Of a stretch of DNA of 64,000 bases, positions 7,878 to 17,360 are shown piece by piece. How positions within the stretch are numbered: the stretch's first letter is position 1; every line of letters begins with the position of its first letter. The stretch spans positions 1-64,000 of the forward strand of contig PHBJ01000014.1 in assembly GCA_002840555.1 (NCBI GenBank), written 5' to 3'. A program made the position numbers and the translations under genes. Below the pieces are notes generated by a model that had not been told where the DNA came from, ran no database searches, and was given only the letters and a program-made list of their open reading frames with translations. Source of the DNA: Deltaproteobacteria bacterium HGW-Deltaproteobacteria-13. GTDB taxonomy: Bacteria > Desulfobacterota > Syntrophia > Syntrophales > Smithellaceae.

Positions 7878-9737
7878 TTAATCTTTTTCCTTCAACTCCG
7901 CTAAAGGCGTGAAGGGTATGGTTAATTCATAGATGCCCCGGGACAGAACGGCCTGCACCGGAAAGGGCGCTTTTTCATAGACTTTCAACATCGCTTTATT
8001 GGTAGCCAGAACATCGGCGGTAAATCCCTGAATGCCCTCCTCGCGAGCCGCACGAATCAATAATTCAAAAAGATACGAAGCGATTCCTTTGCTGTGATAT
8101 TCTTCGTCTACAATAAATGCCGTATCGGCAAAGCTGTCCTGCTGCTTTCGGGCATAACGCGCCTCGGCAATTATTTTTTCTGTTCCGGCAATCTCGACAA
8201 CGCCCACAATAGACATGACCAGATGGTAATTCACGTTAACATATTCCTGCATTTTTTTATGAGGCATTGTTTTTATGGACGTGAAGTACCGGGAATAAAC
8301 AGCCTGATCCGAGAATCGATAAAACAGGAGGCGCATCATATCTTCATCGGAAGGTTTTATCGGCCGGAAATAAACCTTCAGGCCGTCTTTAAATTCATGG
8401 CTATTGCATACCTTCGAGGGGTAAAGAGCTCCCGATTCGGGAAAATAAATCTGGTCGGCGTAAATCAATTTTTCTTCTTTGGCCTGCCGGACGAGTTCCG
8501 CCCGATCATCGGGATGCGCGATGTCAATCAGCGCTTGCGCCCGCTCTCGCATGGTTTTTCCCATAAGATAGGCCACCCCGTATTCTGTCACGACCAGGTC
8601 CATGGATTCACGATTGGTAAACTGAAAAGGCAGATTGTCAACAGACAAAACAATATTCGGCATTCCCTTGATGTTGCGGCTGGGCAGGCCAAAAATTGTC
8701 CGGCCTTTTTTCGAAAGCGATGCGCCCATAAAAAGTTCCTGCACATTGCCCGGACCGGCGGTGAAATTTCCCTTGCCGGTGTGCAAAGCGACATTTCCCG
8801 TCAGATCAATTTTTCTTGCCGGAATGATGGCTATCATTTTATCATTGCTGCCGATGACCTTCGGATCCATAATCACGTCTTCCGGCTGAAAGTCAACAAG
8901 CGGATTGTGATCCAGCCACTGCATCATTTTTTCACTGCCCAGCAGATATGACGCGGAACATTTACCGCGAAAGACGCCCTTGCGCCGATTCGTGACAGCG
9001 CCGCTCTTGACAAGGTCCATCACCGCATCGGTGAAAAAAGGAGTATGAATTCCGAGATGTTTTTTTGAGGCCAGCTGCACGGCCAGCGCTTCGTAGAGAG
9101 GCCCTATGCCCAGAGAGATACAGCTGCCGTCTTCAATGACATTGGCAATGTTTGCGGCTATTTTCAGAAAAACATCCGCCATCGGCCATCGGGGTATATA
9201 AATCGGGGATTCCGTCGACTCGACAAAATAATTGAATTCATCCATATGCACCAGTGTATCTCCCATGATTCGGGGAGCATGGGCATTGACCTCACCGACA
9301 ACGATCGTTGCCGCCTCCATGGCCTGCCGTTCCACGTCTACTCCGAGTAAACGTGCGTAGCCGTTGTCGTCCGGCGGTGATATCTGGATAAAAGTCGCGT
9401 CAATATGGATGGCTCCCGATTTGAATAGACCGGGTATCCGTGAAAATCTGCTGGGAATAAGATCCACCCTGCCCGCGCTGATAGCCTCGGAAGCAATCCA
9501 GCCGGAAAAAAATGTCTTTAAGCGAAACTTGCGCGAATACCTCTCATCAATGGGGATTGTATCCCCGATACTTACCAATTGAATCAATTCCAAATCCTGC
9601 AGATTCGGTTCTTCCGAAGCCATGAGATGCTTAACCAGAGTCCTCGGTTCCGCCATGCCCGTACCGAGAAAAATCGCCATGCCCGGTTCGATTTTGGAAA
9701 GAACTTCTTCCGCAGAAACAACTTTATACTTCCACAT
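7878..9737 (-). CDS. Acetyl-CoA hydrolase/transferase fused to a GNAT acetyltransferase domain
   Basis: The first about 430 residues are an acetyl-CoA hydrolase/transferase (4-hydroxybutyrate CoA-transferase type). They include the VVTEYGVAYLMG segment, whose Glu is expected to form the glutamyl-CoA intermediate. The last about 160 residues form a GNAT fold with an acyl-CoA-binding region (EEYHSKGIASYLFELL). Total length is 619 residues. AAGGTG just upstream supports the ATG at 9737, which discards 31 upstream codons. The likely role is moving CoA between short-chain acids. The GNAT part may acetylate a protein, perhaps the transferase itself or a CoA ligase; that is inference. Confidence 0.88.
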   Translation of the reverse strand: MWKYKVVSAEEVLSKIEPGMAIFLGTGMAEPRTLVKHLMASEEPNLQDLELIQLVSIGDTIPIDERYSRKFRLKTFFSGWIASEAISAGRVDLIPSRFSRIPGLFKSGAIHIDATFIQISPPDDNGYARLLGVDVERQAMEAATIVVGEVNAHAPRIMGDTLVHMDEFNYFVESTESPIYIPRWPMADVFLKIAANIANVIEDGSCISLGIGPLYEALAVQLASKKHLGIHTPFFTDAVMDLVKSGAVTNRRKGVFRGKCSASYLLGSEKMMQWLDHNPLVDFQPEDVIMDPKVIGSNDKMIAIIPARKIDLTGNVALHTGKGNFTAGPGNVQELFMGASLSKKGRTIFGLPSRNIKGMPNIVLSVDNLPFQFTNRESMDLVVTEYGVAYLMGKTMRERAQALIDIAHPDDRAELVRQAKEEKLIYADQIYFPESGALYPSKVCNSHEFKDGLKVYFRPIKPSDEDMMRLLFYRFSDQAVYSRYFTSIKTMPHKKMQEYVNVNYHLVMSIVGVVEIAGTEKIIAEARYARKQQDSFADTAFIVDEEYHSKGIASYLFELLIRAAREEGIQGFTADVLATNKAMLKVYEKAPFPVQAVLSRGIYELTIPFTPLAELKEKD

Positions 9738-9947
9738 AAATTTCACCTTTTTGAGCTGTATGGTTTTAAAATAAAAGTTTTGCCTTTTATACAAAGTTTC
9801 ATTCAAAGAATAACGCATCGACGCGGACAATCAGTCTCGCCAACGAAAACGAAGTGGAGTTAATTATAGGGAGATGGCTTCCAAGAGTCAAGATAATTAA
9901 GCCGCCGGAAAATATAAGGTCCTTGTCGATGTTCCTTCTTTTTCTCC

Positions 9948-9975
9948 TTGCATCTATCGGAAATTACTGTATAAG
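9948..9975 (+). promoter_or_regulatory. Candidate promoter for the outer-membrane protein gene
   Basis: TTGCAT at 9948-9953 and TATAAG at 9970-9975 are 16 bases apart. They lie about 30 bases before the ATG at 10006, which is preceded by an AGGGGAGA-type ribosome-binding site. Confidence 0.4.
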
Positions 9976-10005
9976 CGTACCTTCCAACACACAGGGGAGA
10001 CTCGC

Positions 10006-10842
10006 ATGATCAAATCATTATCACATCCTTTCTTGCACATAATTTTTTTATTATTATTTGGGACGGCTTTGATGCCGGGGGTTGCCCTCGCTGTCAACTT
10101 TTATGACGGCGCGCGCGCAAAACAGGGAACTTATTTTCTTACCTATTCTTCTGTTTATACCGCTGATGAAACAACCGATAAAAACGGCAGTCCGGGCAAA
10201 AAAGATTTCGGACTTACAAGCGCTCAGGAATTGCTCCGTCTTTGCTATTATTCGCCTGATTTTGTCGCAACTGCTCTTGTCCCCTTTGGCTTTACGGATA
10301 TTAATTCTATGAATCAGAACTCGTCAGGTCTGGGTGATATCAATCTTGGCGCCGGTTATTTTCTGCCGTTTAAACAGCTGGATATTCTGCCGATGCTGTT
10401 TGTGGAATTTCCCACGGGCGCTTACAACGCTTCCAAAGCGGCCAATATCGGCTCAAACCAGTATGACATCAAACCCATGATCTTTCTTTACAAATCCTTC
10501 GGCAATTTCAGCATCGATGCGGCTGTGAAATATTACTTCCGGTTGAAAAACGAATCGACGAATGTTTCGCCGGGAGACGAATTATACGTGCAGTGCCTTC
10601 TGGGATACAAGGTGACCGATCAATTTAAATTCGGGCCGTCGATCAACTGGATGCTGAGCCGGGATAAGGAGCAAAACGGCGCAGCGGTGACCGGCAGCGC
10701 GAGAGAAACGCTCTCGGCGGGCGCCGATTTCTATTATCGTTTTTCATGGCTCAGCGTTACCTTTACCTATCTTTATGATCTTTATTCTGAAAATTCAACG
10801 AAGGGTCATTTTTTTCAGCTGAAAACCGTTTATCATTTTTAA
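10006..10842 (+). CDS. Outer-membrane beta-barrel protein, MetA-pathway/transporter-like family
   Basis: This 278-residue protein has a signal peptide (residues 1-29, ending near ALA) followed by alternating amphipathic strands, a GDINLGAGYFLPF segment and a terminal aromatic residue (VYHF), as expected of outer-membrane barrels. It resembles the family annotated as MetA-pathway of phenol degradation (PF13557), proposed to admit hydrophobic or aromatic compounds. There is no neighbouring degradation operon, so a substrate cannot be named. A strong bidirectional hairpin follows. Confidence 0.75.
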   Translation: MIKSLSHPFLHIIFLLLFGTALMPGVALAVNFYDGARAKQGTYFLTYSSVYTADETTDKNGSPGKKDFGLTSAQELLRLCYYSPDFVATALVPFGFTDINSMNQNSSGLGDINLGAGYFLPFKQLDILPMLFVEFPTGAYNASKAANIGSNQYDIKPMIFLYKSFGNFSIDAAVKYYFRLKNESTNVSPGDELYVQCLLGYKVTDQFKFGPSINWMLSRDKEQNGAAVTGSARETLSAGADFYYRFSWLSVTFTYLYDLYSENSTKGHFFQLKTVYHF

Positions 10843-10936
10843 TATCCCTTTTGACCACGAGGTTTATGACGATACGGAGTGCCGTTACAGACCCCAAAAG
10901 TATCGCTATTTTTTCTCCCGAAAGTTGAGGCAAAAA

Positions 10937-10978
10937 GAAAGGCTCCGTATGCTAATGAATACGAAGCCTTTTTCTTTA
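10937..10978. terminator. Bidirectional terminator between the barrel gene and the por-nuo operon
   Basis: AGGCTCCGTAT and ATACGAAGCCT form an 11-bp stem with one mismatch, flanked by an A-run on the left and TTTTTCTTT on the right. It is suited to both converging transcripts. Confidence 0.75.
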
Positions 10979-11008
10979 AAAGAAATTTCTATTTTCAAAA
11001 CGATGTGC

Positions 11009-11722
11009 TTACCGGCACTCCGTGCAGACAGTCAGCTCGCTGAGCGGGACTCCGGTTTTCTTGCTGATGAATTTCAATTGATCCACGGGCGCGAAATATT
11101 TGCCGCATTTATCGCAGGGCTGCATCTTGAAGGTACGCCCCCAGATTTTACGTTTGTCGCCGGTCGAAATCATTTCAATATGTCCGGTGGGGCACACATA
11201 AACGCACGCGCCGCAGCCGATGCAGACGTCCGATTTTTCATTATACGCGGTCCCAACGGTTTTATGAGAACCGCGGGCAAAAAGACCGATGGCGCTCACG
11301 CCGACAACTTCTTCGCAAACACGCACACAGGAACGGCAGAGAATGCACTTGCCTTTATCCGTATCAGCGACAAACCGTGCCTGCGGCTCGACGCCCAGTT
11401 CTTGGGCCAGCTTCTTCAGCACATCAGATTCGGGACAGCGCGCCAGCAGTAATTCCATAACAAGGCGGCGGACATTCAGCACCCGTTCACTTTTGGTATC
11501 TACAATCAGGCCTTCCTCGGCGGCATAAAGACAGGAGGTGACAATTCTGGTTCTAGTTCCTTTTTTAATTTCCACTACGCAGAGCCTGCAGGCGCCGGAA
11601 CGCGAAACGGCTTCATGCGCGCACAGGGTGGGAATGGAAATGCCCGCGCCGCGGATTGCTTCCAGAAGCATAGTTCCTTCCGACACCGATATATTTTTTC
11701 CGTCAACAGTCAAATTTACCAT
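11009..11722 (-). CDS. NuoG-like / HoxU-type iron-sulfur subunit (no catalytic domain)
   Basis: The 237-residue protein starts with a plant-type [2Fe-2S] domain (Cys34, 45, 48, 64), continues with the His-Cys3 region and a CILCRSCVRVC cluster motif, then CIGCGACVYVCP, and ends in a four-Cys element (CDKCGK...CTECR). This is the N-terminal electron-wiring part of NuoG, HoxU or the diaphorase side of Fe-hydrogenases. It lacks the molybdopterin-like or H-cluster domain that a full NuoG or HydA would carry. It is the last gene of the porCDAB-nuoEF operon, 14 bases after nuoF, so it probably completes an NAD(H)-linked electron-transfer module. Confidence 0.88.
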   Translation of the reverse strand: MVNLTVDGKNISVSEGTMLLEAIRGAGISIPTLCAHEAVSRSGACRLCVVEIKKGTRTRIVTSCLYAAEEGLIVDTKSERVLNVRRLVMELLLARCPESDVLKKLAQELGVEPQARFVADTDKGKCILCRSCVRVCEEVVGVSAIGLFARGSHKTVGTAYNEKSDVCIGCGACVYVCPTGHIEMISTGDKRKIWGRTFKMQPCDKCGKYFAPVDQLKFISKKTGVPLSELTVCTECR

Positions 11723-11736
11723 GATTTGTCCTACCT

Positions 11737-13584
11737 CTATTTCACGTTGATTGCTTCAAATTTGCAGCTTTCAATACAAGCGCCGCAACGGGTGCATTTG
11801 TTATTGTCAATTGTATGGGGCTTCTTCTTTTCTCCGCTGGTCGCCTGCACGGGACATACCTTTACGCATAAGGTGCAACCGGTGCATTTTTCCGGATCAA
11901 TGCTGTAGGTAATGAGCGCTTTGCAGACGCCCGCCGGACAGCGGTGATCCTTGATGTGCGCGTCATACTCTTCCCGGAAATATCTGAGAGTGCTGAGTAC
12001 CGGATTGGGAGCGCTGCCCCCGAGCGCGCAAAGAGAACCGTCCGCTACGCCGGTGGCTATTTTTTCCAGAAGATCGATGTCGCCTTCCGTGCCCTTGCCC
12101 GCGCAGATGTCTTCGAGAATCTCTCTCATACGGCGGACGCCTTCACGGCAGGGAACGCACTTGCCGCAGGATTCTTCCTGCAAGAAGGCCAGAAAATATT
12201 TTGCCACGTCCACCATGCAGGAGCGGTCGTCCATGACGATCATGCCGCCGGAACCCATCATGGAGCCGACTTCATAAAGCTTATCGAAATCCACCGGCAA
12301 ATCGAGCAGGCTCTCCGGAATACAGCCGCCCGAAGGTCCGCCGGTCTGCACGGCCTTGAATTTCCGGCCTTTGGGAATGCCTCCGCCGATGTCATAGATG
12401 ATTTCACGCAGCTTCATTCCCATGGGAACTTCCACCAGTCCCGTGTTATTGATCTTGCCCACCAGTGAGAATATCTTGGTGCCTTTGCTTTTTTCGGTGC
12501 CGATGGAGGCGTACCAGTCAGCTCCGTTATTAATAATTAATGGAACGTTGGCCCACGTTTCCACATTGTTGAGTACAGTGGGCTTGTCCCACAGGCCCTT
12601 TTCCACGGCATGCACGTATTTGGCGCGGGGTTCGCCGGCGCGTCCTTCGATAGAAGCAAAAAGTGCCGAAGATTCGCCGCAGACAAAAGCGCCGCCGCCT
12701 TTATTAATATGAATATCAAAAGAAAAATCCGTGCCTAAAATATTTTTACCTAAAAGCCCGGCTTCTCGGGCACTCTGGATTGCCATGGTCAGATGAACAA
12801 CGGCCAGAGGATATTCGTTGCGCACATAGATGTATCCTTCGGATGCGCCAACAGCATAAGCGCCGATAATCATCCCTTCGACGACACTATGGGGATTGCC
12901 TTCCATGAGAGAGCGATCCATATAGGCTCCGGGATCTCCCTCATCGCCATTGGCAATGACATACTTGGGCGAGCCGTGCGCCTTGCGGCTGCCTTCCCAT
13001 TTTGAGGCTGCCAGAAATCCGCCGCCGCCCCGCCCGCGCAAAGCGGCCTTTTTGACTTCATCAATAATCCCCTCGGGACTCATTTCGCTCAAAGCTTTGG
13101 CGAGAGCGCTGTAGCCGCCGATAGCCATGTACGATTCGATCTGCGTGGGATCGATAATTCCGTTGGAGCCGAAAACCAGGCGTTTCTGTTTTTTGTAGAA
13201 GGGCACGTCCTCTTCTTTCATCACGGTTGCGGAAGTGACCGGATCGCGATAGAGCAGTTTTTCAATGACTTCACCCTGCGCCACGGTTTTAGAAATAATA
13301 TCGGCGGCGTCTTTTGTTTTGACCTGCTGATAAAATATTTTTTCCGGATGGATAACAACCAGCGGGCCTTTTTCGCAGAAACCGAAACAACCGGTCGCGC
13401 GGACTTCCACGTCGATATTTTGTTTTTTAATTTCGGCTTCCAGTTCTTCCTTAACTTTTATGCAGCCGTAACCGCGACAGCCCGTGCCGGCGCAGATCGT
13501 AACCATTTTTTTGTTGGGATCGAAGTTCTTTTTCAGGTCTTCCTGAACCTGGCGCAAGGCCTGTGCGTTGGATATTTTTTTCAT
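11737..13584 (-). CDS. NuoF-like NADH-binding flavoprotein subunit
   Basis: The 615-residue protein has the extended HydB/HoxF layout: an N-terminal thioredoxin-like [2Fe-2S] domain ([11 protein letters not shown] and [11 protein letters not shown]), the FMN/NADH-binding domain with GRGGGGF, an SLBB region, the [11 protein letters not shown] cluster motif, and two C-terminal [4Fe-4S] motifs ([23 protein letters not shown]). It should oxidise or reduce NAD(H) through FMN and pass electrons to the clusters. Its ATG overlaps the nuoE stop by one base (TAATG), implying translational coupling. Confidence 0.93.
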   Translation of the reverse strand: MKKISNAQALRQVQEDLKKNFDPNKKMVTICAGTGCRGYGCIKVKEELEAEIKKQNIDVEVRATGCFGFCEKGPLVVIHPEKIFYQQVKTKDAADIISKTVAQGEVIEKLLYRDPVTSATVMKEEDVPFYKKQKRLVFGSNGIIDPTQIESYMAIGGYSALAKALSEMSPEGIIDEVKKAALRGRGGGGFLAASKWEGSRKAHGSPKYVIANGDEGDPGAYMDRSLMEGNPHSVVEGMIIGAYAVGASEGYIYVRNEYPLAVVHLTMAIQSAREAGLLGKNILGTDFSFDIHINKGGGAFVCGESSALFASIEGRAGEPRAKYVHAVEKGLWDKPTVLNNVETWANVPLIINNGADWYASIGTEKSKGTKIFSLVGKINNTGLVEVPMGMKLREIIYDIGGGIPKGRKFKAVQTGGPSGGCIPESLLDLPVDFDKLYEVGSMMGSGGMIVMDDRSCMVDVAKYFLAFLQEESCGKCVPCREGVRRMREILEDICAGKGTEGDIDLLEKIATGVADGSLCALGGSAPNPVLSTLRYFREEYDAHIKDHRCPAGVCKALITYSIDPEKCTGCTLCVKVCPVQATSGEKKKPHTIDNNKCTRCGACIESCKFEAINVK

Positions 13585-14069
13585 TATTGCTGCGCCCCCT
13601 CTTCTTTGAGCTTGCCGATAATTTTATCTACCTTGTTCATCGTCACCTGGCCGTGATATTCCGTATCAATGACCACCACGGGACCCAGCGCGCAAGCGCC
13701 GACGCAATTGACGGTCTCCAGAGAAAATTTATTATCGGGAGTCGTTTCACCCGGTTTGATGCAGAGCGTCCGCTCCATTTTATCCTGAATGGCCGCCGCA
13801 CCGCGTACGTGACAGGCAGTCCCCATGCAGATTTTAACAATATGCTCGCCGCGCGGTTTCAGACTAAAGGCATTATAAAAAGTGGCGACTTCGTAAACCC
13901 GGCTAAACGGAATGCCCAGAGATTTTCCCGCGGCCTTCAGCGCGTCTTTGGGAAGATAATTGAAGGCCTCCTGAATATCCTGCAACACGGCAATCAGAGC
14001 GCTTTTATCGCGGCCGTGTTTTTTAACGATTGTTTTTGTTGTTGCTGCAATATTGCTCGCTTTCGTCAT
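13584..14069 (-). CDS. NuoE-like thioredoxin-fold [2Fe-2S] subunit
   Basis: This 161-residue protein matches the 24-kDa NuoE/HndA/HydC family. It has an N-terminal helical domain followed by a thioredoxin-like domain with the C-x4-C (CMGTAC) and C-x3-C (CVGAC) pairs that bind one [2Fe-2S] cluster. GAGGTG eight bases upstream fixes the ATG at 14069 and removes nine residues of an upstream in-frame extension. It lies 85 bases after porB and directly overlaps nuoF, so it opens the NADH-linked half of the operon. Confidence 0.93.
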   Translation of the reverse strand: MTKASNIAATTKTIVKKHGRDKSALIAVLQDIQEAFNYLPKDALKAAGKSLGIPFSRVYEVATFYNAFSLKPRGEHIVKICMGTACHVRGAAAIQDKMERTLCIKPGETTPDNKFSLETVNCVGACALGPVVVIDTEYHGQVTMNKVDKIIGKLKEEGAQQ

Positions 14070-14154
14070 ACTTTTTTCACCTCGGTATTCTTTCAACTTC
14101 TCTCTTGTCCCGTTAGAAATAATGTTTCCATTTCCAAGGGGAATTATTCATTGC

Positions 14155-15096
14155 CTATTTGAGAAATTTTGCTTTTTCCGTCAATTTCTTAAATTCGGTG
14201 GTTACCTTTCCCTGAATCGTGTCAATTTCTTCCGCGCTCAGATGGCGGAAACGTCCCTGCCCCTTGAAATAATCTTTAATCGGTTTGAGCTTTTTCGGCA
14301 TATCCGGCGAAAGACGATAATGTCCGTTTTCCACTTCATAAAGAGGAAACACCCCCGTTTCCACGGCCAGACGTCCCATGGAAATTGCCTGATTCGAGGG
14401 ACAGCGCCAACCGGTCGGACACACGGAGAAGCAGTGGATATAGGACGGCCCTTTAATACTTTTGGCTTTTTCCATTTTGCGGATGAAATCCAGCGGATAG
14501 CTGGGACACGCGGTTGCTACATAGGGTATATCGTGGGCAACCATAATTTCCGGCATGTTCTTTTTCCAGGTTTTCTGGCCGGAACTGACCTTGCCCGCAG
14601 GCGCAGTCGTCGTGGACGCGCCCATCGGCGTGCCGCTGGAGCGCTGAATGCCCGTGTTCATGTAGGCTTCGTTATCGAAGCATACATAAATCATGTCATG
14701 GCCGCGTTCCATGGCGCCGGAAAGCGCCTGAAACCCGATGTCCATGGTCGCTCCGTCGCCGCCCATACCGACAACTTTTACATAGCGGTCGTCAATTTTG
14801 CCTTTCTTGCGCAGCGCCTTGAGACCCGCTTCTATGCCGGACGCAACCGACGCCGCGTTCTCAAAAGCAACGTGAATCCAGGGAACATTCCAGGCGGTTG
14901 TCGGAAACATACTGGAAACAATTTCCATACAGCCGGTTGCGGAAGCAATGACGGTGTTCTCACCGAGTGCTTTCGCCATCAGACGCACAGCCAGCACTTC
15001 GGCACAGCCGGAACAGGCCCGGTGACCGGAAGATAACAATTCTTTTTTATTAATCAGACGCGGGGCATATAAATCAAAATTTTCTACGATATTCAT
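14155..15096 (-). CDS. porB: Pyruvate:ferredoxin oxidoreductase, beta subunit
   Basis: The 313-residue subunit carries the thiamine-diphosphate-binding core (GGDGATMDIGFQ and a downstream NEAYMNTG) and the Cys residues (ACSGCAE, TGCMEI and one near SVCPTG) that bind its [4Fe-4S] cluster. NTGIQRSSGTP is characteristic of PorB of the four-subunit pyruvate enzyme rather than the KorB of 2-oxoglutarate enzymes. Pyruvate and CoA become acetyl-CoA and CO2 with two electrons passed to ferredoxin. The ATG at 15096 overlaps the porA stop (TAATG). Confidence 0.93.
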   Translation of the reverse strand: MNIVENFDLYAPRLINKKELLSSGHRACSGCAEVLAVRLMAKALGENTVIASATGCMEIVSSMFPTTAWNVPWIHVAFENAASVASGIEAGLKALRKKGKIDDRYVKVVGMGGDGATMDIGFQALSGAMERGHDMIYVCFDNEAYMNTGIQRSSGTPMGASTTTAPAGKVSSGQKTWKKNMPEIMVAHDIPYVATACPSYPLDFIRKMEKAKSIKGPSYIHCFSVCPTGWRCPSNQAISMGRLAVETGVFPLYEVENGHYRLSPDMPKKLKPIKDYFKGQGRFRHLSAEEIDTIQGKVTTEFKKLTEKAKFLK

Positions 15097-16271
15097 TATT
15101 CTCTCACTCCCCAAAATTCATAGGTGTCCACTTCCTTGTTGGCCGTATCCGCCAGAACTCTTTCAAACATCCCGACAAAATCACCTACCGGAACATCGCG
15201 TCCGCCCAGACCGTAGATATAATCGTAAATCACGGGGCGTTGAGCTTCAGCATAAAGGGCCGACTTAACCTCGGAAAACACCGGTCCGCCGGGACCGCCG
15301 AAAGAAACGGCGCGGTCGGTGACAATCAGTTTCTTCGCGTTTTTCACCGCGGCCTTAATTTCCGCAAACGGGAAAGGACGCCATAATCTCAATTTTACAA
15401 GTCCTGCTTTAACGCCTTTGGCGCGCAGTTCGTCAATCGCCATCTGAGCTGTTTCGCCCATGGAACCCATGGTCAGCATCAGAACTTCCGCGTCTTCGGC
15501 CTTGTAGGTTTCCACCGGCTTGTAGGCACGCCCGAACATTTTAGCCCACTCATCCCAGACTTCCAGAATGATTTTTTTAGAATTCTTCAAGGCTTCGTCT
15601 TTGGCTTTCATGATTTCCGGAAAATAATCGGACATGGCGAAAGCGCCCATCGTTACTGGCTTCGCGGGGTGCAGTGTCGCATGCGGCACAAAGGGCGGCA
15701 GGAAGTTTCTCACCTCTTCCTGTGTAGGCATCTCAAAAGGTTCCACCATGTGCGTTAACTGAAAACCGTCAATATTAATATTGACCGGCAGCATTACATC
15801 TTTATTCTCGGCAATTTTGAAGGCGATAATCGACATATCGATGGCTTCCTGAGCGTTTTCCACAAAAATGGAAATCCAGCCTGAATCGCGCTGCGGCATG
15901 ATATCGGAATGATCATTCAAAATATTTAAAGGGCCGGAAACCGCCCGGTTGGCGATGGCCATGGTGATCGGCAGCCGCATCGCCGAAGCGATCGGCAGTA
16001 ATTCATGCATATACATCAATCCCTGAGAGCTGGTGGCTGTATAAGACCGTGCGCCGGCGCCGGAGGCACCGATAACCGCGCTCATGGCTGAATGCTCCGA
16101 TTCCACCGTGACAAACTCCGCGTCTATTTTACCGTCCGCGACAAGATCGGAGAGGTGTTCGGCAATATGTGACTGGGGCGTAATGGGATAAACGGCCGCC
16201 ATATCGATATCGCAGAGGCCCACTGCTTCCGCCACGGCAACTGCTACTTCCATTCCAATGCGCTTTGCCAT
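15096..16271 (-). CDS. porA: Pyruvate:ferredoxin oxidoreductase, alpha subunit
   Basis: This 391-residue protein shows the pyrimidine-binding domain of the 2-oxoacid oxidoreductase family (YPITPQSHIAEHL; catalytic-region VESEHSAMSAVIGASGAGA) and the C-terminal domain II. A very strong GAGGAGGG ribosome-binding site overlaps the end of porD. It forms the heterotetramer with PorB, PorC and PorD. The pyruvate assignment follows the subunit set and PorB motifs; closely related 2-ketoisovalerate enzymes cannot be fully excluded. Confidence 0.92.
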   Translation of the reverse strand: MAKRIGMEVAVAVAEAVGLCDIDMAAVYPITPQSHIAEHLSDLVADGKIDAEFVTVESEHSAMSAVIGASGAGARSYTATSSQGLMYMHELLPIASAMRLPITMAIANRAVSGPLNILNDHSDIMPQRDSGWISIFVENAQEAIDMSIIAFKIAENKDVMLPVNINIDGFQLTHMVEPFEMPTQEEVRNFLPPFVPHATLHPAKPVTMGAFAMSDYFPEIMKAKDEALKNSKKIILEVWDEWAKMFGRAYKPVETYKAEDAEVLMLTMGSMGETAQMAIDELRAKGVKAGLVKLRLWRPFPFAEIKAAVKNAKKLIVTDRAVSFGGPGGPVFSEVKSALYAEAQRPVIYDYIYGLGGRDVPVGDFVGMFERVLADTANKEVDTYEFWGVRE

Positions 16272-16272
16272 G

Positions 16273-16551
16273 TCATCCCTCCTCTATCATTGCTATCGCG
16301 CGGGGCCAGCATTCATGCGCGCAAATGCCGCAGCCCTTGCAATAATCCATGTCTGCCTGGAAAAAACCGTCCTCGCCCTGCTGCACGCAGCCTTCGGGGC
16401 AAAACACGTAACAGATGCCGCATTTAATACATTTCTGATTGTTCCAAACGGGCCGCTGCGAACGCCAACTTCCCGTATGATATTCACTGGCGCTACCCGG
16501 CTCAAAAACAACACAGCCCGTGGGTAGCTCCCTCCATGATTTCAATGCCAT
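16273..16551 (-). CDS. porD: Pyruvate:ferredoxin oxidoreductase, delta (ferredoxin) subunit
   Basis: The 92-residue subunit has two [4Fe-4S] motifs, CIKCGICYVFCPEGC and CKGCGICAHECWP, and the short N-terminal extension typical of PorD. It relays electrons from the PorB cluster to soluble ferredoxin. GAGGGG precedes the ATG. It is located ten bases after porC and two before porA. Confidence 0.93.
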   Translation of the reverse strand: MALKSWRELPTGCVVFEPGSASEYHTGSWRSQRPVWNNQKCIKCGICYVFCPEGCVQQGEDGFFQADMDYCKGCGICAHECWPRAIAMIEEG

Positions 16552-16561
16552 ATGGTACCCC

Positions 16562-17110
16562 TCAATTACTTATTTTAATTTCGTCGTATGCCCGTTTCAT
16601 CGCGTTGAGATTCTTCTGGGCGATTCTGCCGAAACGATGTTCCACCGAGTCTTTCATGGCGTCGAGTTCCATCACTCCCGTTACTTTCAATAACGCGCCG
16701 ATCATTGTTGTGTTGGCAATAGGCACGCCCATTTCCTTGCGCGCAATGCCGGTACCGTCAACAGTAGCCACCGTGCCGCTGAAATTCAGATCCTTGCGAA
16801 TTTCATCCGGCGTTTTCGGTGTGTTGACAATTATTTTGCCGCCCGGTTTTAAGCCGTCGGTCACATTAACCAGGCCGATCAAACTGGAATCCAGAATCAG
16901 CACCACGTCGGGTTCATAAATGCCCGAACGGACGTTGATTTTTTTATCATCAATACGGGTAAATGCGGCAACAGGCGCTCCTCTTCTTTCCGGACCGAAG
17001 CTGGGGAAACCCTGAGCGTATTTTCCGGCGGCGATTGCCGCTACAGCCAGCAATTCCACCGATGTCACCGCGCCCTGACCACCACGTCCATGCCATCTAA
17101 CTTCTATCAT
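16562..17110 (-). CDS. porC: Pyruvate:ferredoxin oxidoreductase, gamma subunit
   Basis: This 182-residue protein begins with the family-typical IEVRWHGRGGQGAVTS, part of the CoA-binding gamma domain of pyruvate oxidoreductases, and continues with FPSFGPERRGAPV. TAAGGAG lies nine bases before the ATG. It is the first gene of the seven-gene porCDAB-nuoEFG' operon, with a promoter-like sequence just upstream. Confidence 0.93.
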   Translation of the reverse strand: MIEVRWHGRGGQGAVTSVELLAVAAIAAGKYAQGFPSFGPERRGAPVAAFTRIDDKKINVRSGIYEPDVVLILDSSLIGLVNVTDGLKPGGKIIVNTPKTPDEIRKDLNFSGTVATVDGTGIARKEMGVPIANTTMIGALLKVTGVMELDAMKDSVEHRFGRIAQKNLNAMKRAYDEIKISN

Positions 17111-17152
17111 TTAGCTTAATCTCCTTATTAACGTTACAAAAAATGACTATCA

Positions 17153-17181
17153 TTCATAATATAGAAGCATATTTCAGTCAA
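17153..17181 (-). promoter_or_regulatory. Candidate promoter of the por-nuo operon
   Basis: Read on the minus strand, TTGACT (17181-17176) is followed after 17 bases by TATGAA (17158-17153), about 45 bases before the porC ATG. A small ATGA-CTA-TCAT dyad lies beside the -10 box and could be a regulator site. Confidence 0.45.
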
Positions 17182-17360
17182 CAAATTTTCGCTAAAGATA
17201 AAAAGATTCGTTATATCGAATGGATAAGTCATTTGTTCGGCTCACTAAATGTATAAATGACTGCTGTTCACATTATAAATAATAGTTATACTGACATAAC
17301 ATGAATCGTTGAATAGACCATATGTTTATGGGCATTCGTTTGCTTACCCTTCAGGGTATT

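Noticed and set aside
11944-12468. Long plus-strand open frames opposite nuoF and the por genes (for example 11944-12468, 14053-15036)
   Set aside because: They are antisense to well-supported genes with clear motifs, have no ribosome-binding sites and no recognisable domains.
11009-14069. NuoEFG' as a complete respiratory complex I or an Fe-only hydrogenase
   Set aside because: No membrane subunits, molybdopterin-like NuoG domain or H-cluster motif is present in the operon, so I describe it only as a NADH-linked electron module.
15096-17110. 2-oxoglutarate:ferredoxin oxidoreductase (Kor) instead of Por
   Set aside because: The separate delta subunit and the PorB phrase NTGIQRSSGTP are typical of the four-subunit pyruvate enzyme.
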